NCBI GenBank assembly: GCA_030427205.1
Contig: JAUHXC010000057.1
Location: forward strand, 1-53,949
Reading direction: 5' to 3'
From: a bacterium
GTDB lineage: Bacteria > Myxococcota_A > Bradymonadia > UBA7976 > UBA1532
DNA length: 53,949 bases
Part shown: piece by piece, positions 32,776 through 41,597 of the stretch
How the letters are laid out: every line of letters starts with the position of its first letter
Numbering within the stretch: the first letter of the stretch is position 1
Made by a program: the position numbers and the translations under genes
Notes under the pieces: model-generated
Database searches by the model: none
What the model was told of the DNA's origin: nothing
The model's input: only the letters and a program-made list of their open reading frames with translations

Positions 32776-34016
32776 GCGTCCGCCTGTGCCCGCACCAGCG
32801 CGACCCGCTTGCGCAGGTTCTTGTCGCTGTCGATGCTCGTCGACTTGGCGTGCCCCATCTGCTCGCTGATGAAGGCCGTCAGATCGGCCGCGGCGGCCTT
32901 CAAGAGGTCGCTGTCGGCCGACGGCAGCGGCGCGAAGGGCACCGCCACGACCTCGCCCGCGTCGGGATCCCACTCCCACGAGCCCGCCAGCCGGTCGCCG
33001 TGCAGCAGCGCGCGGGTATGCAGGTACTGCGACTCGGCGATGGGCTTGACCCCGCGGCCCCACGAGTTGGCCGTGCGGCCGGCGTGGGCCGCGTCGGCGA
33101 ACGCGCTCGGCGTGCGGTGCAGCGCGAGGTAGTTATCGGCGAAGTTGAGCAGCGCCACGCCGCTGCTTATCGGCGCCGCCTTGCTCAGCGCGTCGAGCGC
33201 GTCGGGGTGCACGAACGCCTCGTCGGCGTAGCCCTCGACCTTCACCGTCGCCAGCCCCGCCGCGGCGATGCCGGCCTTGCACTGCCCCTTGTTCAGCCCG
33301 CTCCACTTGGCGAACTCGTCGAGCGTCGCCGGGCCGGCCCAGCGGAAGAAGCGCTCGGCGAGCGGGCGGGCGATGGCTTTCAGATCATCGGGCTGGCTCG
33401 CCAGATCGGGCGCCACCGTCGGCCGCTGCCAGACGTAGTGCTCGCCGTCGAGGCGGTCGTTGACCGGCAGGCGCTCGACGCGGCCGGCGAACTCCAGCGT
33501 GCGCAGGCTCGGCGGCAGGGTCGACGAGATGCCCACCTTCTTGCCCACCTCGCCCAGCCGGCGCACCGTGCCCTCGGGCAGCGCCGTCTTGAGCTGGCTG
33601 GTGGTCAAGGGCCCCTGCTCGAGGGCTTCGAGCACCGCCTCGCCCACGGCGTCGAGCTCGGCCGCTTCGACGCCGACCTTCTCCATGTCGCGGGCGTTGC
33701 GCCGCCGCGAGAGCAGGTCGGCGGTGCGCAGGGCGAGGGCGTGGTCGGCGGCGGGCACCAGGTAGATGCAGCCGCGCACCGCCGGGCCGACCCGCACCGC
33801 GCCCTTGCCCACCGCGGCGTCGACGTCGATGCGCTGCAACCCGGCGATGCGGCTGCGCAGGGCGAGGTAGACGTCGACCCCGCCGATGGTGCGCAGCCAG
33901 CCGCTGCGGGCGATGGCCTCGGCCGGCGCGATGTCGACCCGCTGGTCGAGGCCCTGGGTGTGGAACCAATGGGCCCGCGCGCGGGCCAGATCGACGGGGA
34001 TCCTGTCTGCGCTCAT
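32772..34016 (-). CDS. Winged-helix protein of the AlkZ/YcaQ (HTH_42) family
   Basis: A 414-residue protein matching the winged-helix DNA-binding family that includes the interstrand-crosslink glycosylases AlkZ and YcaQ. Recognisable parts are RSRIAGLQRIDVDAAV (where the catalytic Gln-containing loop of AlkZ lies), AVRGCIYLVPAADHALAL, GTVRRLGEVGKKVGI and the end segment LLHGDRLAGSWEWDPDAG, typical of the family C-terminus. AlkZ enzymes unhook alkylated bases; family members without the exact QxQ or QxD motif are not shown to be glycosylases. Here the loop reads LQRIDVD, so activity is uncertain. It is the first gene of a coupled pair with the methyltransferase. Confidence 0.75.
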   Translation of the reverse strand: MSADRIPVDLARARAHWFHTQGLDQRVDIAPAEAIARSGWLRTIGGVDVYLALRSRIAGLQRIDVDAAVGKGAVRVGPAVRGCIYLVPAADHALALRTADLLSRRRNARDMEKVGVEAAELDAVGEAVLEALEQGPLTTSQLKTALPEGTVRRLGEVGKKVGISSTLPPSLRTLEFAGRVERLPVNDRLDGEHYVWQRPTVAPDLASQPDDLKAIARPLAERFFRWAGPATLDEFAKWSGLNKGQCKAGIAAAGLATVKVEGYADEAFVHPDALDALSKAAPISSGVALLNFADNYLALHRTPSAFADAAHAGRTANSWGRGVKPIAESQYLHTRALLHGDRLAGSWEWDPDAGEVVAVPFAPLPSADSDLLKAAAADLTAFISEQMGHAKSTSIDSDKNLRKRVALVRAQADA

Positions 34017-34122
34017 GGGGGCGCTCCTGGCTGGGGTGCGCCGGCAGGCTACTTCACCCGCGGCGGGCGCTCAATGCCGCGCGGGCTGCGCGACCGCGGG
34101 GGGCCGGGCGTATCCAACGGCC

Positions 34123-34605
34123 ATGCAGAGCACCGCGCCCCCCGAGTTCGAGTTCCCCGCGTCGATCCGGGTCGCCCCGGTCGATCCGGGCTATATGAGG
34201 CACTACATCCCCGTGCCGCCGGCCATCGCCGAGGCGCTCGCGGCGGCCGGCGCCCGGCGGGTCAACGGGCGCATCGAAGAGGCCACCTTCAGCCGGGCGG
34301 TCCAGAAGGGGCACGACGGTCAGCCCTGCCTGCGCTTCGGCAACCGCTGGCTGGCCGACGCCGGCCTGTCGGCGGGGGATGATGTCTGGGTCGAGCTGGC
34401 GATGGACCCCGATCCCGACGCGGTTGAGGTGCCGCCCGAGCTGCACGCGGCGCTCGCCGATCGACCCGAGGCGCTGCCCCGCTGGAACGCCCTCAGCCCG
34501 GGGCGCCGCCGCAGCTGGGCCCATCACGTCGATCGGGCGAAGCGGGCGGCGACCCGCATCCGTCGGGCCGAGGCGGTGGTCGACGGTCTGCTCGATGAGG
34601 CGTGA
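34123..34605 (+). CDS. YdeI/OmpD-associated family protein with DUF1905
   Basis: A 160-residue protein. The first part (RVAPVDPGYMRHYIPVPP, RVNGRIEEATFSRAV, GLSAGDDVWVELAMD) matches DUF1905, a small beta-barrel. The C-terminal helices (LSPGRRRSWAHHVDRAKRA then TRIRRAEAVVDGLL) match the OmdA/YdeI domain named for bacteriocin protection. The biochemical role of the family is unknown. I chose the ATG giving MQSTAPPEFEFP; there is no strong ribosome-binding site. It is divergent from the winged-helix gene and converges on the SDR gene with an 11-base gap. Confidence 0.82.
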   Translation: MQSTAPPEFEFPASIRVAPVDPGYMRHYIPVPPAIAEALAAAGARRVNGRIEEATFSRAVQKGHDGQPCLRFGNRWLADAGLSAGDDVWVELAMDPDPDAVEVPPELHAALADRPEALPRWNALSPGRRRSWAHHVDRAKRAATRIRRAEAVVDGLLDEA

Positions 34606-34616
34606 TCGGCGGCCGG

Positions 34617-35390
34617 TCAATCGTCCTGCGCCACCGACTTCTGCGCCTTCTGCCCCGCCAGCACCCTATCCCAGATGCCGTTGGGCAGCGCGCGGCCGAT
34701 GCCCATCGCGGTGGCCAGCTGCCACGGGAAGGCGTAGTGGGCCTTCTTGAAGCGGATGGCGCGGTACATGTGGCGCGCGCCCGCTTCGAGCGGCAGCAGG
34801 AAGGGCATGTCGAACTCGTTGACCGCCGTCATCGGCGTCTCGACGAAGCCCGGCGCGATGTGGGTCACCGGGATGCCCTTCTGTCGCAGCTCGACCCGCA
34901 GCCCCTCGAGCAGCAGCCGCACCGCCGCCTTGCTCGCGCAGTAGGGCCCCGAACCGGGCAGCCCGCGATAGCCGGCGAGGCTGCCGACGCCGACGATGTG
35001 CCCCCGGCCGGCGCGCAGCATGCCCGGCAGCACCGCCTCGATGCAGTGGCTCATGCCCATCACGTTGACCTGGAAGATCCACTCGACCACCGACGAGTCG
35101 TACGTCTCCGGCGAGACCGGCTTGCCGACGCCGGCATTGGCGATCAGCGTCTCGACCGGGCCCCAGGTCTCTTCGACGGTCTTCACCGCGGCGTGCACCG
35201 CGTCGCGGTCGGTGACGTCGAGCGGCAGCGCCATCGCTTCGCCGCCGGCGGCCCGGATCTGGTCGACGACGCCGGCGAGCTTGTCCGCGCGGCGGGCGGC
35301 GAGGGCGAGCTTGTCGCCGTCGGCGGCGAGCAGCGGGGCGAGGGCGGCGCCGAGACCCGACGAGGCGCCGGTGAGCAGGACGATGGCCAT
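34617..35390 (-). CDS. Short-chain dehydrogenase/reductase
   Basis: A 257-residue classical SDR. It has the NAD(P)-binding motif TGASSGLG at residues 7-14, NAGVG around residue 89, a catalytic Ser in GVGSLAGY and the YCASK tetrad Tyr/Lys. ARR at the end of strand 2 (LALAARRADK) suggests NADP preference. The C-terminal tail (YRAIRFKKAHYAFPWQLATAM) is of the type found in membrane-associated SDRs acting on lipids or fatty-acyl compounds. The substrate is unknown. A weak AAGGGA-type ribosome-binding site precedes the ATG. Confidence 0.87.
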   Translation of the reverse strand: MAIVLLTGASSGLGAALAPLLAADGDKLALAARRADKLAGVVDQIRAAGGEAMALPLDVTDRDAVHAAVKTVEETWGPVETLIANAGVGKPVSPETYDSSVVEWIFQVNVMGMSHCIEAVLPGMLRAGRGHIVGVGSLAGYRGLPGSGPYCASKAAVRLLLEGLRVELRQKGIPVTHIAPGFVETPMTAVNEFDMPFLLPLEAGARHMYRAIRFKKAHYAFPWQLATAMGIGRALPNGIWDRVLAGQKAQKSVAQDD

Positions 35391-35522
35391 GGGCAGGCTC
35401 CCTTTCGATCGGTGCGGGGACCCGTTTAGCCCGAGCGGGCCGCTCTACGCCATGCGGGTCATCGCCCATGCCGCGGGCCGCTACGATGCGTGACGAGAAC
35501 GGGTCGAACGAAGGGAGGGCCG

Positions 35523-36062
35523 ATGATCACCATCGAGCTGTCGCGGGCGCAGGCGGCGGGGCTGCTGGAGCTGGCCGATCGCGCGGCCGAGTCGGGCGCG
35601 CCGCCCGAGGGCATGGGCGGCAAGCGCTTCATCGCCGCGAATCGGGCGATCGACCGCTTGCGCGACGCGCTGGCGGGGCACGAGCCGGGCGAGCTGCACG
35701 TCGAGATCGACGCGGTGGCCGACGCGCTCGACGACCTGCACGATCCGGACATCATCGCCCGCCTGCGGGCGCGTTATCGCGACATGGGCGAGGCGGTGCG
35801 GCTGCTCTCGCGGGTCGAGCAGATGCGGCGGCGGGCGCTGCTGGAGAACCACGGACGCGCGGTGCGCCGGGCCGACATGGCGCTCAAGATGGCCCGGGAA
35901 GAGCACATCGGCTGGCGCACGGTCGCCGTGGAGTTCCTCGCCGCCTGCGAGGCCGGCATGCCCGAGCACTTCGGGCCGCTGAACCCCGACGTCTTCGACC
36001 TCTTCGAGCTGGACTACTTCGAGTTGGGCCTGCGCGGTCTGCCCCAGCGGCGGGGCTATTGA
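35523..36062 (+). CDS. Hypothetical helical protein
   Basis: A 179-residue soluble protein without signal or membrane segment. The start ATG (MITIELSRAQAAGLLELAD) follows a strong GGGAGGG; an ATG 33 bases upstream is possible but lacks one. It is Ala/Arg/Glu-rich and predicted almost all helical, with a charged stretch LLSRVEQMRRRALLENHGRA that could form a coiled coil. A conserved-looking acidic/aromatic C-terminus (NPDVFDLFELDYFELGLRG) follows. I recognise no family. It is divergent from the SDR gene and convergent with the allantoicase fusion gene. Confidence 0.6.
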   Translation: MITIELSRAQAAGLLELADRAAESGAPPEGMGGKRFIAANRAIDRLRDALAGHEPGELHVEIDAVADALDDLHDPDIIARLRARYRDMGEAVRLLSRVEQMRRRALLENHGRAVRRADMALKMAREEHIGWRTVAVEFLAACEAGMPEHFGPLNPDVFDLFELDYFELGLRGLPQRRGY

Positions 36063-36092
36063 CCGCGGGCGGCTCGGCGGTCCGTCTGTCGC

Positions 36093-37646
36093 TCAGGCCC
36101 CGGCGTCAGCGGCGAGATCGGCCCCCAGCTTCTCCAGGCGCAGGGCGGTGATCTTCGCCTGCTCGCCGGCGGCGATGCGCAGCTCGTTCTCCGGCGGGTT
36201 GTCGATGCGCGCCTGCAAGCGGGCCAGCATCTGCGCGGCGGTCAGGCCCGAGGCGCAGACGATGAAGATGTGCCCGAAGCGGCTCTCGTAGTCCCGATTG
36301 CCCGCGGCCAGCGCCTCGATGACGTCGTCCGCCGCGCCCTGCACGCCGGCCTGCTCACCCGCCGACCAGTCGGCCGTGGCCCCGAACTTCGCCCGCAAGG
36401 CCGCCGGATCGGCGCCGATGCGCGGGTGGTGGGTGAACGCCTCGCGCCAGTCGCCATCGCCCAGGTGCCACCAGACGTGCCGCGCGTGGCCGTGCAGGTG
36501 GGTCCGGCTGGCATAGGGCCGGCCGGCGAGCATGCCTTCGACCCAGCGGCGGGCGCCGCAGCAGCGGGCCAGGGCCGCCCGCGCCTCGGGCTCGGGCATC
36601 TCATTGAGCCCGCGTACCAAGGCATCGGACTCACCGGGCGTCACCTTCGCCGGCGTGCCATAGGCCCGCAGCCGGCTGATGCCGCCGTCGGAGAGAATCG
36701 TCGCCTTGAGGTGGGTCCACGGGCCGCGCCGCTCGATCGGGATGTCGTGCGCCCGGTCGGGCCCCAGCGGGTGGTCGGGCACGATCTCGGTCCAGTCGTC
36801 GCACAGGCTCAGCGCGTGCGGCGGCGCGTCGGGCCAGTGCAGCGCCTCGATCCGCACGCCGGTCGGGTAGTTGCCCTTGAAGTGGCGGGTATGCACGCAG
36901 ATCTGTTCGATGTGCCCCGGCTGACCCAGGGCGAGCACGACCCAGTCCTGCTTGGGGATCGGGCTGCGCTTCGTCTCCCAGCCGTCGCCCATGTGCACCG
37001 CCTCGTCGGGGCGCAGCAGGTTGTCCATGCGCGAGAAGAACATGTCCGAGCAGGCCAGCGCCCGGCCGCCGTGGCGCGCGCCGACCAGATCGATGCGTTC
37101 TGTCGTCGCCGGCGACTTCGGCCGGCCGAAGACCCGCAGTCGGGCCACGCCGCCGGCGGGGTAGATGCTCAGCCGAACGTGGGTCGCGCCGGCGAAGGGC
37201 TTCAGCGCGAAGACGTTGTGCCCGCCGCGGCCCATCAGCACCTGGTCGAGCACCGGGGTCCAGGTGGCGTGGTCCCGCAGCCATTCGCCGGTGGCGTCCG
37301 CCGGGGCGACCGTCGCGTCGAGCGAGGCGTAGGGGGCGTGATTGCCCAGGAAGTGGCGGGTGTCGATGTCGACGCCGACCAGATCGCCGGGGCAGCCGAG
37401 GCGCACGATGGCCCAGTCATGGCCCGGATGGCGCCGGCGGCGCGGCTCCCAGCCGTCCATCCACTTGCCGCGGTCGGTATAGCGCGGCGCGTCCCAGACC
37501 GGCTCGTGGGGGTGCAGCAGGTTCCGATGCCCGGCGAAGAAGGCGTCCGACGAGATGAGCGCCTCGCCGCCCATGATCGAGCCGGCCAGATCGGGCAGGC
37601 CGGTGAAGACGGCGGTGGTGGTCGGGCTGGCGGGCGCGTCGCTCAT
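36093..37646 (-). CDS. Allantoicase - OHCU decarboxylase fusion
   Basis: A 517-residue bifunctional enzyme of purine/ureide breakdown. Residues ~15-340 are allantoicase (allantoate to ureidoglycolate and urea), with its two homologous halves: GGEALISSDAFFAGHRNLL with DIDTRHFLGN, and GGRALACSDMFFSRMDNLL with CVHTRHFKGN. Residues ~350-515 are 2-oxo-4-hydroxy-4-carboxy-5-ureidoimidazoline decarboxylase, the last step from urate to S-allantoin: LNEMPEPEARAALARCCGA, HHPRIGA with the catalytic His-Pro, and RFGHIFIVCASGLTAAQML. The usual HPRIGD ends in Ala here. The order fuses a step before allantoinase with one after it. The gene lies 95 bases downstream of the allantoinase gene on the same strand; no uricase or HIU hydrolase is in the window. 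Confidence 0.88.
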   Translation of the reverse strand: MSDAPASPTTTAVFTGLPDLAGSIMGGEALISSDAFFAGHRNLLHPHEPVWDAPRYTDRGKWMDGWEPRRRRHPGHDWAIVRLGCPGDLVGVDIDTRHFLGNHAPYASLDATVAPADATGEWLRDHATWTPVLDQVLMGRGGHNVFALKPFAGATHVRLSIYPAGGVARLRVFGRPKSPATTERIDLVGARHGGRALACSDMFFSRMDNLLRPDEAVHMGDGWETKRSPIPKQDWVVLALGQPGHIEQICVHTRHFKGNYPTGVRIEALHWPDAPPHALSLCDDWTEIVPDHPLGPDRAHDIPIERRGPWTHLKATILSDGGISRLRAYGTPAKVTPGESDALVRGLNEMPEPEARAALARCCGARRWVEGMLAGRPYASRTHLHGHARHVWWHLGDGDWREAFTHHPRIGADPAALRAKFGATADWSAGEQAGVQGAADDVIEALAAGNRDYESRFGHIFIVCASGLTAAQMLARLQARIDNPPENELRIAAGEQAKITALRLEKLGADLAADAGA

Positions 37647-37741
37647 GGGGGCTCCGATGTGTCTCGCGAGGCAAGACCAGTCATCCGCGATGGCTGGATC
37701 GATGGCTGATCTGATGGGTGTATGGCATCGACTTTCGAATA

Positions 37742-39079
37742 TCAGCCGAGAAGCAGCCGCCCGGCGGGCTCGCCGAGCAGGGCGCCGTCGCGCACGACGG
37801 GTCGCCCGCGCAGCCAGACGTGCTGCACCACGCCGTTCAGCCGGCGGCCGGCGTAGGGTGTCGTCGGGTGGCGGTGGGCCAGCTTCGCGCCGATGACTTC
37901 GAACGCGGCGTCGGGATCCCACGCCACCAGATCGGCGCGCGCGCCCGCCGAGATGGCCCCGTGGTCGTGCCAGCCGAGCAGCGCGGCGGGCCCGGCGGTC
38001 ATCCAGCGCGAGACCCGCGCGATGTCGAAGCCGCGCCGTCGGGCCTCGGTCGCCACGCTGGCCAGCCCCAGCTGCAGCGAGGCGATGCCGCCCCACGCCT
38101 GCATGAAGTCTCCCGTCTCGGGCAGCTTCAGCGACGGGATGCACGGGCTGTGATCGGTCACCACGAAGTCCAGCGTGCCGTCGGCGAGCGCGGCCCACAG
38201 GCGGTCGCGGTTGTGGCCCTCACGAATCGGCGGGGCGCACTTGAACTCGGTGGCCCCCGGCGGGATGTCTTCGGCGGTCAGGCAGAGGTAGTGGGGGCAC
38301 GTCTCGGCGGTGATCGGCAGGCCCTCGGCCTTGGCCGCCTTCAAGAGCGGCAGCGCGCCGGCGCTCGACAGGTGCACGATGTGCACCCGGCAGCCGGTGC
38401 GGCGGCAGAGGTCGATCATCATCGCGACGGCCGCGTCCTCCCACTCGGGCGGGCGGCTGTGCAGGTAGGTCTGGTAGTCGCGCACATCACCGTGGGCCGC
38501 CGCGCGCAGCGGCAGCTCGAGCTCGGCGTGCACCAAGAGCGGCCGGCCGAGATCGCGCAGCACCGGCATCGCGCCGAGCAGGTGCTTCTCTTCGACCTGC
38601 GGGAAGTCGTCGATACCCGAGTGGCAGGTGAAGCACTTGAAGCCGCGGATACCCCGCTCGACCATCGGCTTGAGCTCGGCGGTATTGCCCGGCACCACGC
38701 CGCCCCACAGCGCGCAGTCGACCCGCAGCTTGCCGGCGGCGGCGGCGATCTTGGCTTCGAGGGCGGCGAGGCTGGTGGTCACCGGATCGCTGTTGAGCGG
38801 CATGTCGGCCAGGGTCGTCACCCCGCCGAGGGCCGCCGCGGAGGTAGCGGTGACGAAGCCCTCCCAGGCGGTGCGGCCGGGCTCGTTGATGTGCACGTGG
38901 GTATCGACCACGCCCGGCATGAGCCACGAAGCGCCCAGGTCGACGTCGTCGGCGGCGGGCCTGGCGGCGGGCTCGAAGCGGGCGATGCGCTCGCCCTCGA
39001 CGACGACCCGGCCGGCGACGGGGCCGTCGCCCCGCAAGACGTGGCGGCTGTAGAGGCTCAGCGGCGGATCGGCGTGCAT
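37742..39079 (-). CDS. allB: Allantoinase
   Basis: This 445-residue cyclic amidohydrolase opens allantoin to allantoate. The metal-binding HxH is in MPGVVDTHVHINEPGRT, the carboxylated Lys in GIRGFKCFTCHSGID, further His in LLVHAELE and IVHLSSAGALPL, and the catalytic Asp in DFVVTDHSPC. TAETCPHYLCLTAEDIP is highly characteristic of AllB. GAGGAG lies before the chosen ATG (MHADPPLSLYS); an ATG 33 bases upstream is less likely. It heads a two-gene unit with the allantoicase fusion. Confidence 0.92.
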   Translation of the reverse strand: MHADPPLSLYSRHVLRGDGPVAGRVVVEGERIARFEPAARPAADDVDLGASWLMPGVVDTHVHINEPGRTAWEGFVTATSAAALGGVTTLADMPLNSDPVTTSLAALEAKIAAAAGKLRVDCALWGGVVPGNTAELKPMVERGIRGFKCFTCHSGIDDFPQVEEKHLLGAMPVLRDLGRPLLVHAELELPLRAAAHGDVRDYQTYLHSRPPEWEDAAVAMMIDLCRRTGCRVHIVHLSSAGALPLLKAAKAEGLPITAETCPHYLCLTAEDIPPGATEFKCAPPIREGHNRDRLWAALADGTLDFVVTDHSPCIPSLKLPETGDFMQAWGGIASLQLGLASVATEARRRGFDIARVSRWMTAGPAALLGWHDHGAISAGARADLVAWDPDAAFEVIGAKLAHRHPTTPYAGRRLNGVVQHVWLRGRPVVRDGALLGEPAGRLLLG

Positions 39080-39155
39080 CGGCGCTCCTCGGTGAACGGC
39101 GGACTCTACCACGCCCGGCGGCCGAGGGATCGGGGGGATCAGGCGCCCGTGGGGA

Positions 39156-41597
39156 TCACAGCTCGGCGCAGAAGCCGAAGCGCGCCTCGCCGCCGGGCGC
39201 GACCTCGGCGTTCCAGTCGTCGCCGGTGAAGGTCACCCGGCCGTTGTCGGCGGAGCGCTGGGCGTTCCAGATGTTGTTGATCGTGCCCTCGACCTCGATG
39301 GTCACCGACCAGACCACCGCCTCGGGGCCCGGGTTGCGCACGACGCCGTCGGCGCAATAGCCCTGCGCCCAGCGGGACTGCTCGACCAGTTCGAAGGCGA
39401 TCTCGCCCACCGGACCCGGGTCGGGCTCCGGATCGGGCGGCGGGGCCTCGATGTCGGGCGGCTCGATGCCGCCCTCGGGCACCTCGTCGGGGCCGGGCAG
39501 CAGGTCGCCGCCGGGCACGTCCAGCTCGTCGTCGCCGCCGAGTCGGGCGGTGAAGCGGGGCAGGCGGGTGATGGCCGGCACCACCGCCGCCAGCGCGCCG
39601 TCGCCGGCGGCGATGTCGTGGGTCACCCGCTCGACGTAGCACTCGGTGGGCAGGTCGTCGGTGCCGCCGAAGCCGAAGCGCAGCCACTGCTCGGCGTAGC
39701 ACGCCTCGATCTCGGGGCTGTCGGCCAGCAGCACAGCCAGCTCGTCGACCCCGTCGAAGGCGCCGTCGGTGGTCGCCGAGCCGATGATCTCGCCGCTGGC
39801 GTCGATGGCGTGCGCGCCGTCGTCGGGCCGCCAGCGGCCGATGCCGTCGAAGTGCTCGAACGCGAAGCCGATGGGGTCGATCAGGGCGTGGCAGCCCGCG
39901 CAGGCCGGGTCGTCGCTGTGCTGGGCGTAGCGCGCGCGGGTCGACAGCTCGGGGTCGACCGGCGGCGGCGAGATGTCGAGGTTGACCGGCGGCGGCGGCA
40001 GGTGCTGGCACAGCAGCCGCTCGCGCACCAGCAGCCCGCGGTGGATCGGCGACGAGGTCGTCGGCAGCGCGTGGGTGGTCAGCAGGGCGCCTTGGGTCAG
40101 CAGGCCGCCGTACGGCGAGTCGCCCAGCTGATGCCGCCGGAAGCCCTCGGGGTCAGCCGGCGCATCGCTCGGCGGCAGCCCGTAGTACGCGGCGAGGCCG
40201 TCGGTGAGGTGCTCGTCCTGCACCCGCAGCAGGTCGCCGATGGTATCGCCGTCGCGCCAGCGCTCGCCGAGAAAGCGCGCCGTCTGCCCGGCCATCGCCC
40301 GGCGGATGTCGGCCGTCAGCTCGGGGTAGATCGCCGGGTCGCGGGTGACGCTGTCGAGCCGGTCGAGCCCCAGCCAGCGCCAGGCGAAGTGCCGCAGGGT
40401 GCCCTCCGAGCGGGGGTCGGCCAGCATGCGCTCCAGCTCGCCGTCGACCACCGCCGGGTCGTAGAGCAGCCCGCGGGCCGCGAGGTCGAGCAGCGTCTCG
40501 TCGGGCGGCCCCTGCCAGACCAGATAGGCCAGCTGGGTGGCGATCTCGTAGGCGGTCAGCCGGAAGCCGTCGGGCCCGCGCTTGCCCAGCTCGGTGCGGT
40601 AGAGGAAGTGCGGTGATTGCAGGAAAGCCACCATCAGCCAGCGCACGCCGGCCTCGAAGCCGTCGTCGGCGGCCACGAGGTCGTAGATGCTCAGATAGCG
40701 GTCGATCTCGGTGGCGGTCAGCGGCCGGCGGAAGGCCCGCAGGCCGAAGTCGACGATGAAGCTGCGGGCGCAGTTGGCGCCGCCGGCGGCCGGATCGCAC
40801 GGCACCAGGCCGGCGAGGTCGATGCCTTCGGCGAGCGACTCGGCCAGCAGCCGATACTGGTCGACGAGCAGATCGCCGGCCACCAGCGCGCCGGCGTGGT
40901 TGTCGAAGCCGTCGACCACCTCGTCGGCGCTCAGCGCGCCGTCGGCCGTGGCGCCGGCCTCTTCGCCGAGCAGCGCGGCGATCGTATTGCGGTACTCGAC
41001 GTGGGACAGCCGCCGCAGCACCCGCGGGCCGGGGGTCGGCGCGGCGCAGTCCTGCCCGGCGAGCGGGCCCGGGCCGCCGTCGACGCACGGGTCGTCCTCG
41101 GCCGCGAGCCGCTCGGCGAACCACGCCAGCGCCATGGCCTCTTCGCTGTCGGGGCGCAGCAGGGCGCCGCCGCCGTGGCTGTCGGGGTGCTGCCCGGTGG
41201 GCTTGGCGACCAGCAGGCGCAGGCCGTTGCCGCCCGGCCCGTCGACCACCTCGACCGCCAGCGTCCGCAGCGCCTCGATATTGGCTTGCAGCCCGCCATC
41301 CGACAGCCGCGACTGGAGGTGCAGGCGCGACCCGTCGGCCGCGCCGCCTTCGATGTGGCAGCCGACGCAGGCGCTCGACATGAAGCCGGCCCAGATGTGC
41401 TCGGCGAAGTAGGCCTCGAGCGGGGCGCAGCCGTCCGCCGGCGCGCCCGGCGCGGCGTCGACTCCGCCCGCGTCCGCCGGCAGCCCGCCGTCGGGGGTGA
41501 GGCCGTTGTCGTCGCCGTCGTCTGCGCCGTCGACGCAGCCCGCCAGCGCCAGCGCCAGCGCCGCGAGCCCGCCGATCGTCTTGTATGTGCGGCTCAT
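39156..41597 (-). CDS. DUF1592-family cytochrome-like lipoprotein with C-terminal CBM2-like module
   Basis: An 813-residue lipoprotein (MSRTYKTIGGLAALALALAG, lipobox AGC). Two haem-c type CxxCH motifs are present: CVGCHIEGG near residue 75 and CAGCHALIDPIGFAFEHFD near residue 570. Between them lie the blocks of the DUF1587/1592/1595/1588/1585 set (VLRRLSHVEYRNTIAALLG, LRAFRRPLTATEIDRYLS, LMVAFLQSPHFLYRTELG, SPIHRGLLVRERLLCQHLP). The last ~80 residues (GYCADGVVRNPGPEAVVW, INNIWNAQRS, WNAEVAPGGEARFGFC) look like a CBM2 carbohydrate-binding module, joined by a Pro/Asp/Glu linker. The ATG overlaps the stop of the DUF1552 gene. The family is tied to polysaccharide breakdown in Planctomycetota and Myxococcota, with no proven chemistry known to me. 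Confidence 0.87.
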   Translation of the reverse strand: MSRTYKTIGGLAALALALAGCVDGADDGDDNGLTPDGGLPADAGGVDAAPGAPADGCAPLEAYFAEHIWAGFMSSACVGCHIEGGAADGSRLHLQSRLSDGGLQANIEALRTLAVEVVDGPGGNGLRLLVAKPTGQHPDSHGGGALLRPDSEEAMALAWFAERLAAEDDPCVDGGPGPLAGQDCAAPTPGPRVLRRLSHVEYRNTIAALLGEEAGATADGALSADEVVDGFDNHAGALVAGDLLVDQYRLLAESLAEGIDLAGLVPCDPAAGGANCARSFIVDFGLRAFRRPLTATEIDRYLSIYDLVAADDGFEAGVRWLMVAFLQSPHFLYRTELGKRGPDGFRLTAYEIATQLAYLVWQGPPDETLLDLAARGLLYDPAVVDGELERMLADPRSEGTLRHFAWRWLGLDRLDSVTRDPAIYPELTADIRRAMAGQTARFLGERWRDGDTIGDLLRVQDEHLTDGLAAYYGLPPSDAPADPEGFRRHQLGDSPYGGLLTQGALLTTHALPTTSSPIHRGLLVRERLLCQHLPPPPVNLDISPPPVDPELSTRARYAQHSDDPACAGCHALIDPIGFAFEHFDGIGRWRPDDGAHAIDASGEIIGSATTDGAFDGVDELAVLLADSPEIEACYAEQWLRFGFGGTDDLPTECYVERVTHDIAAGDGALAAVVPAITRLPRFTARLGGDDELDVPGGDLLPGPDEVPEGGIEPPDIEAPPPDPEPDPGPVGEIAFELVEQSRWAQGYCADGVVRNPGPEAVVWSVTIEVEGTINNIWNAQRSADNGRVTFTGDDWNAEVAPGGEARFGFCAEL

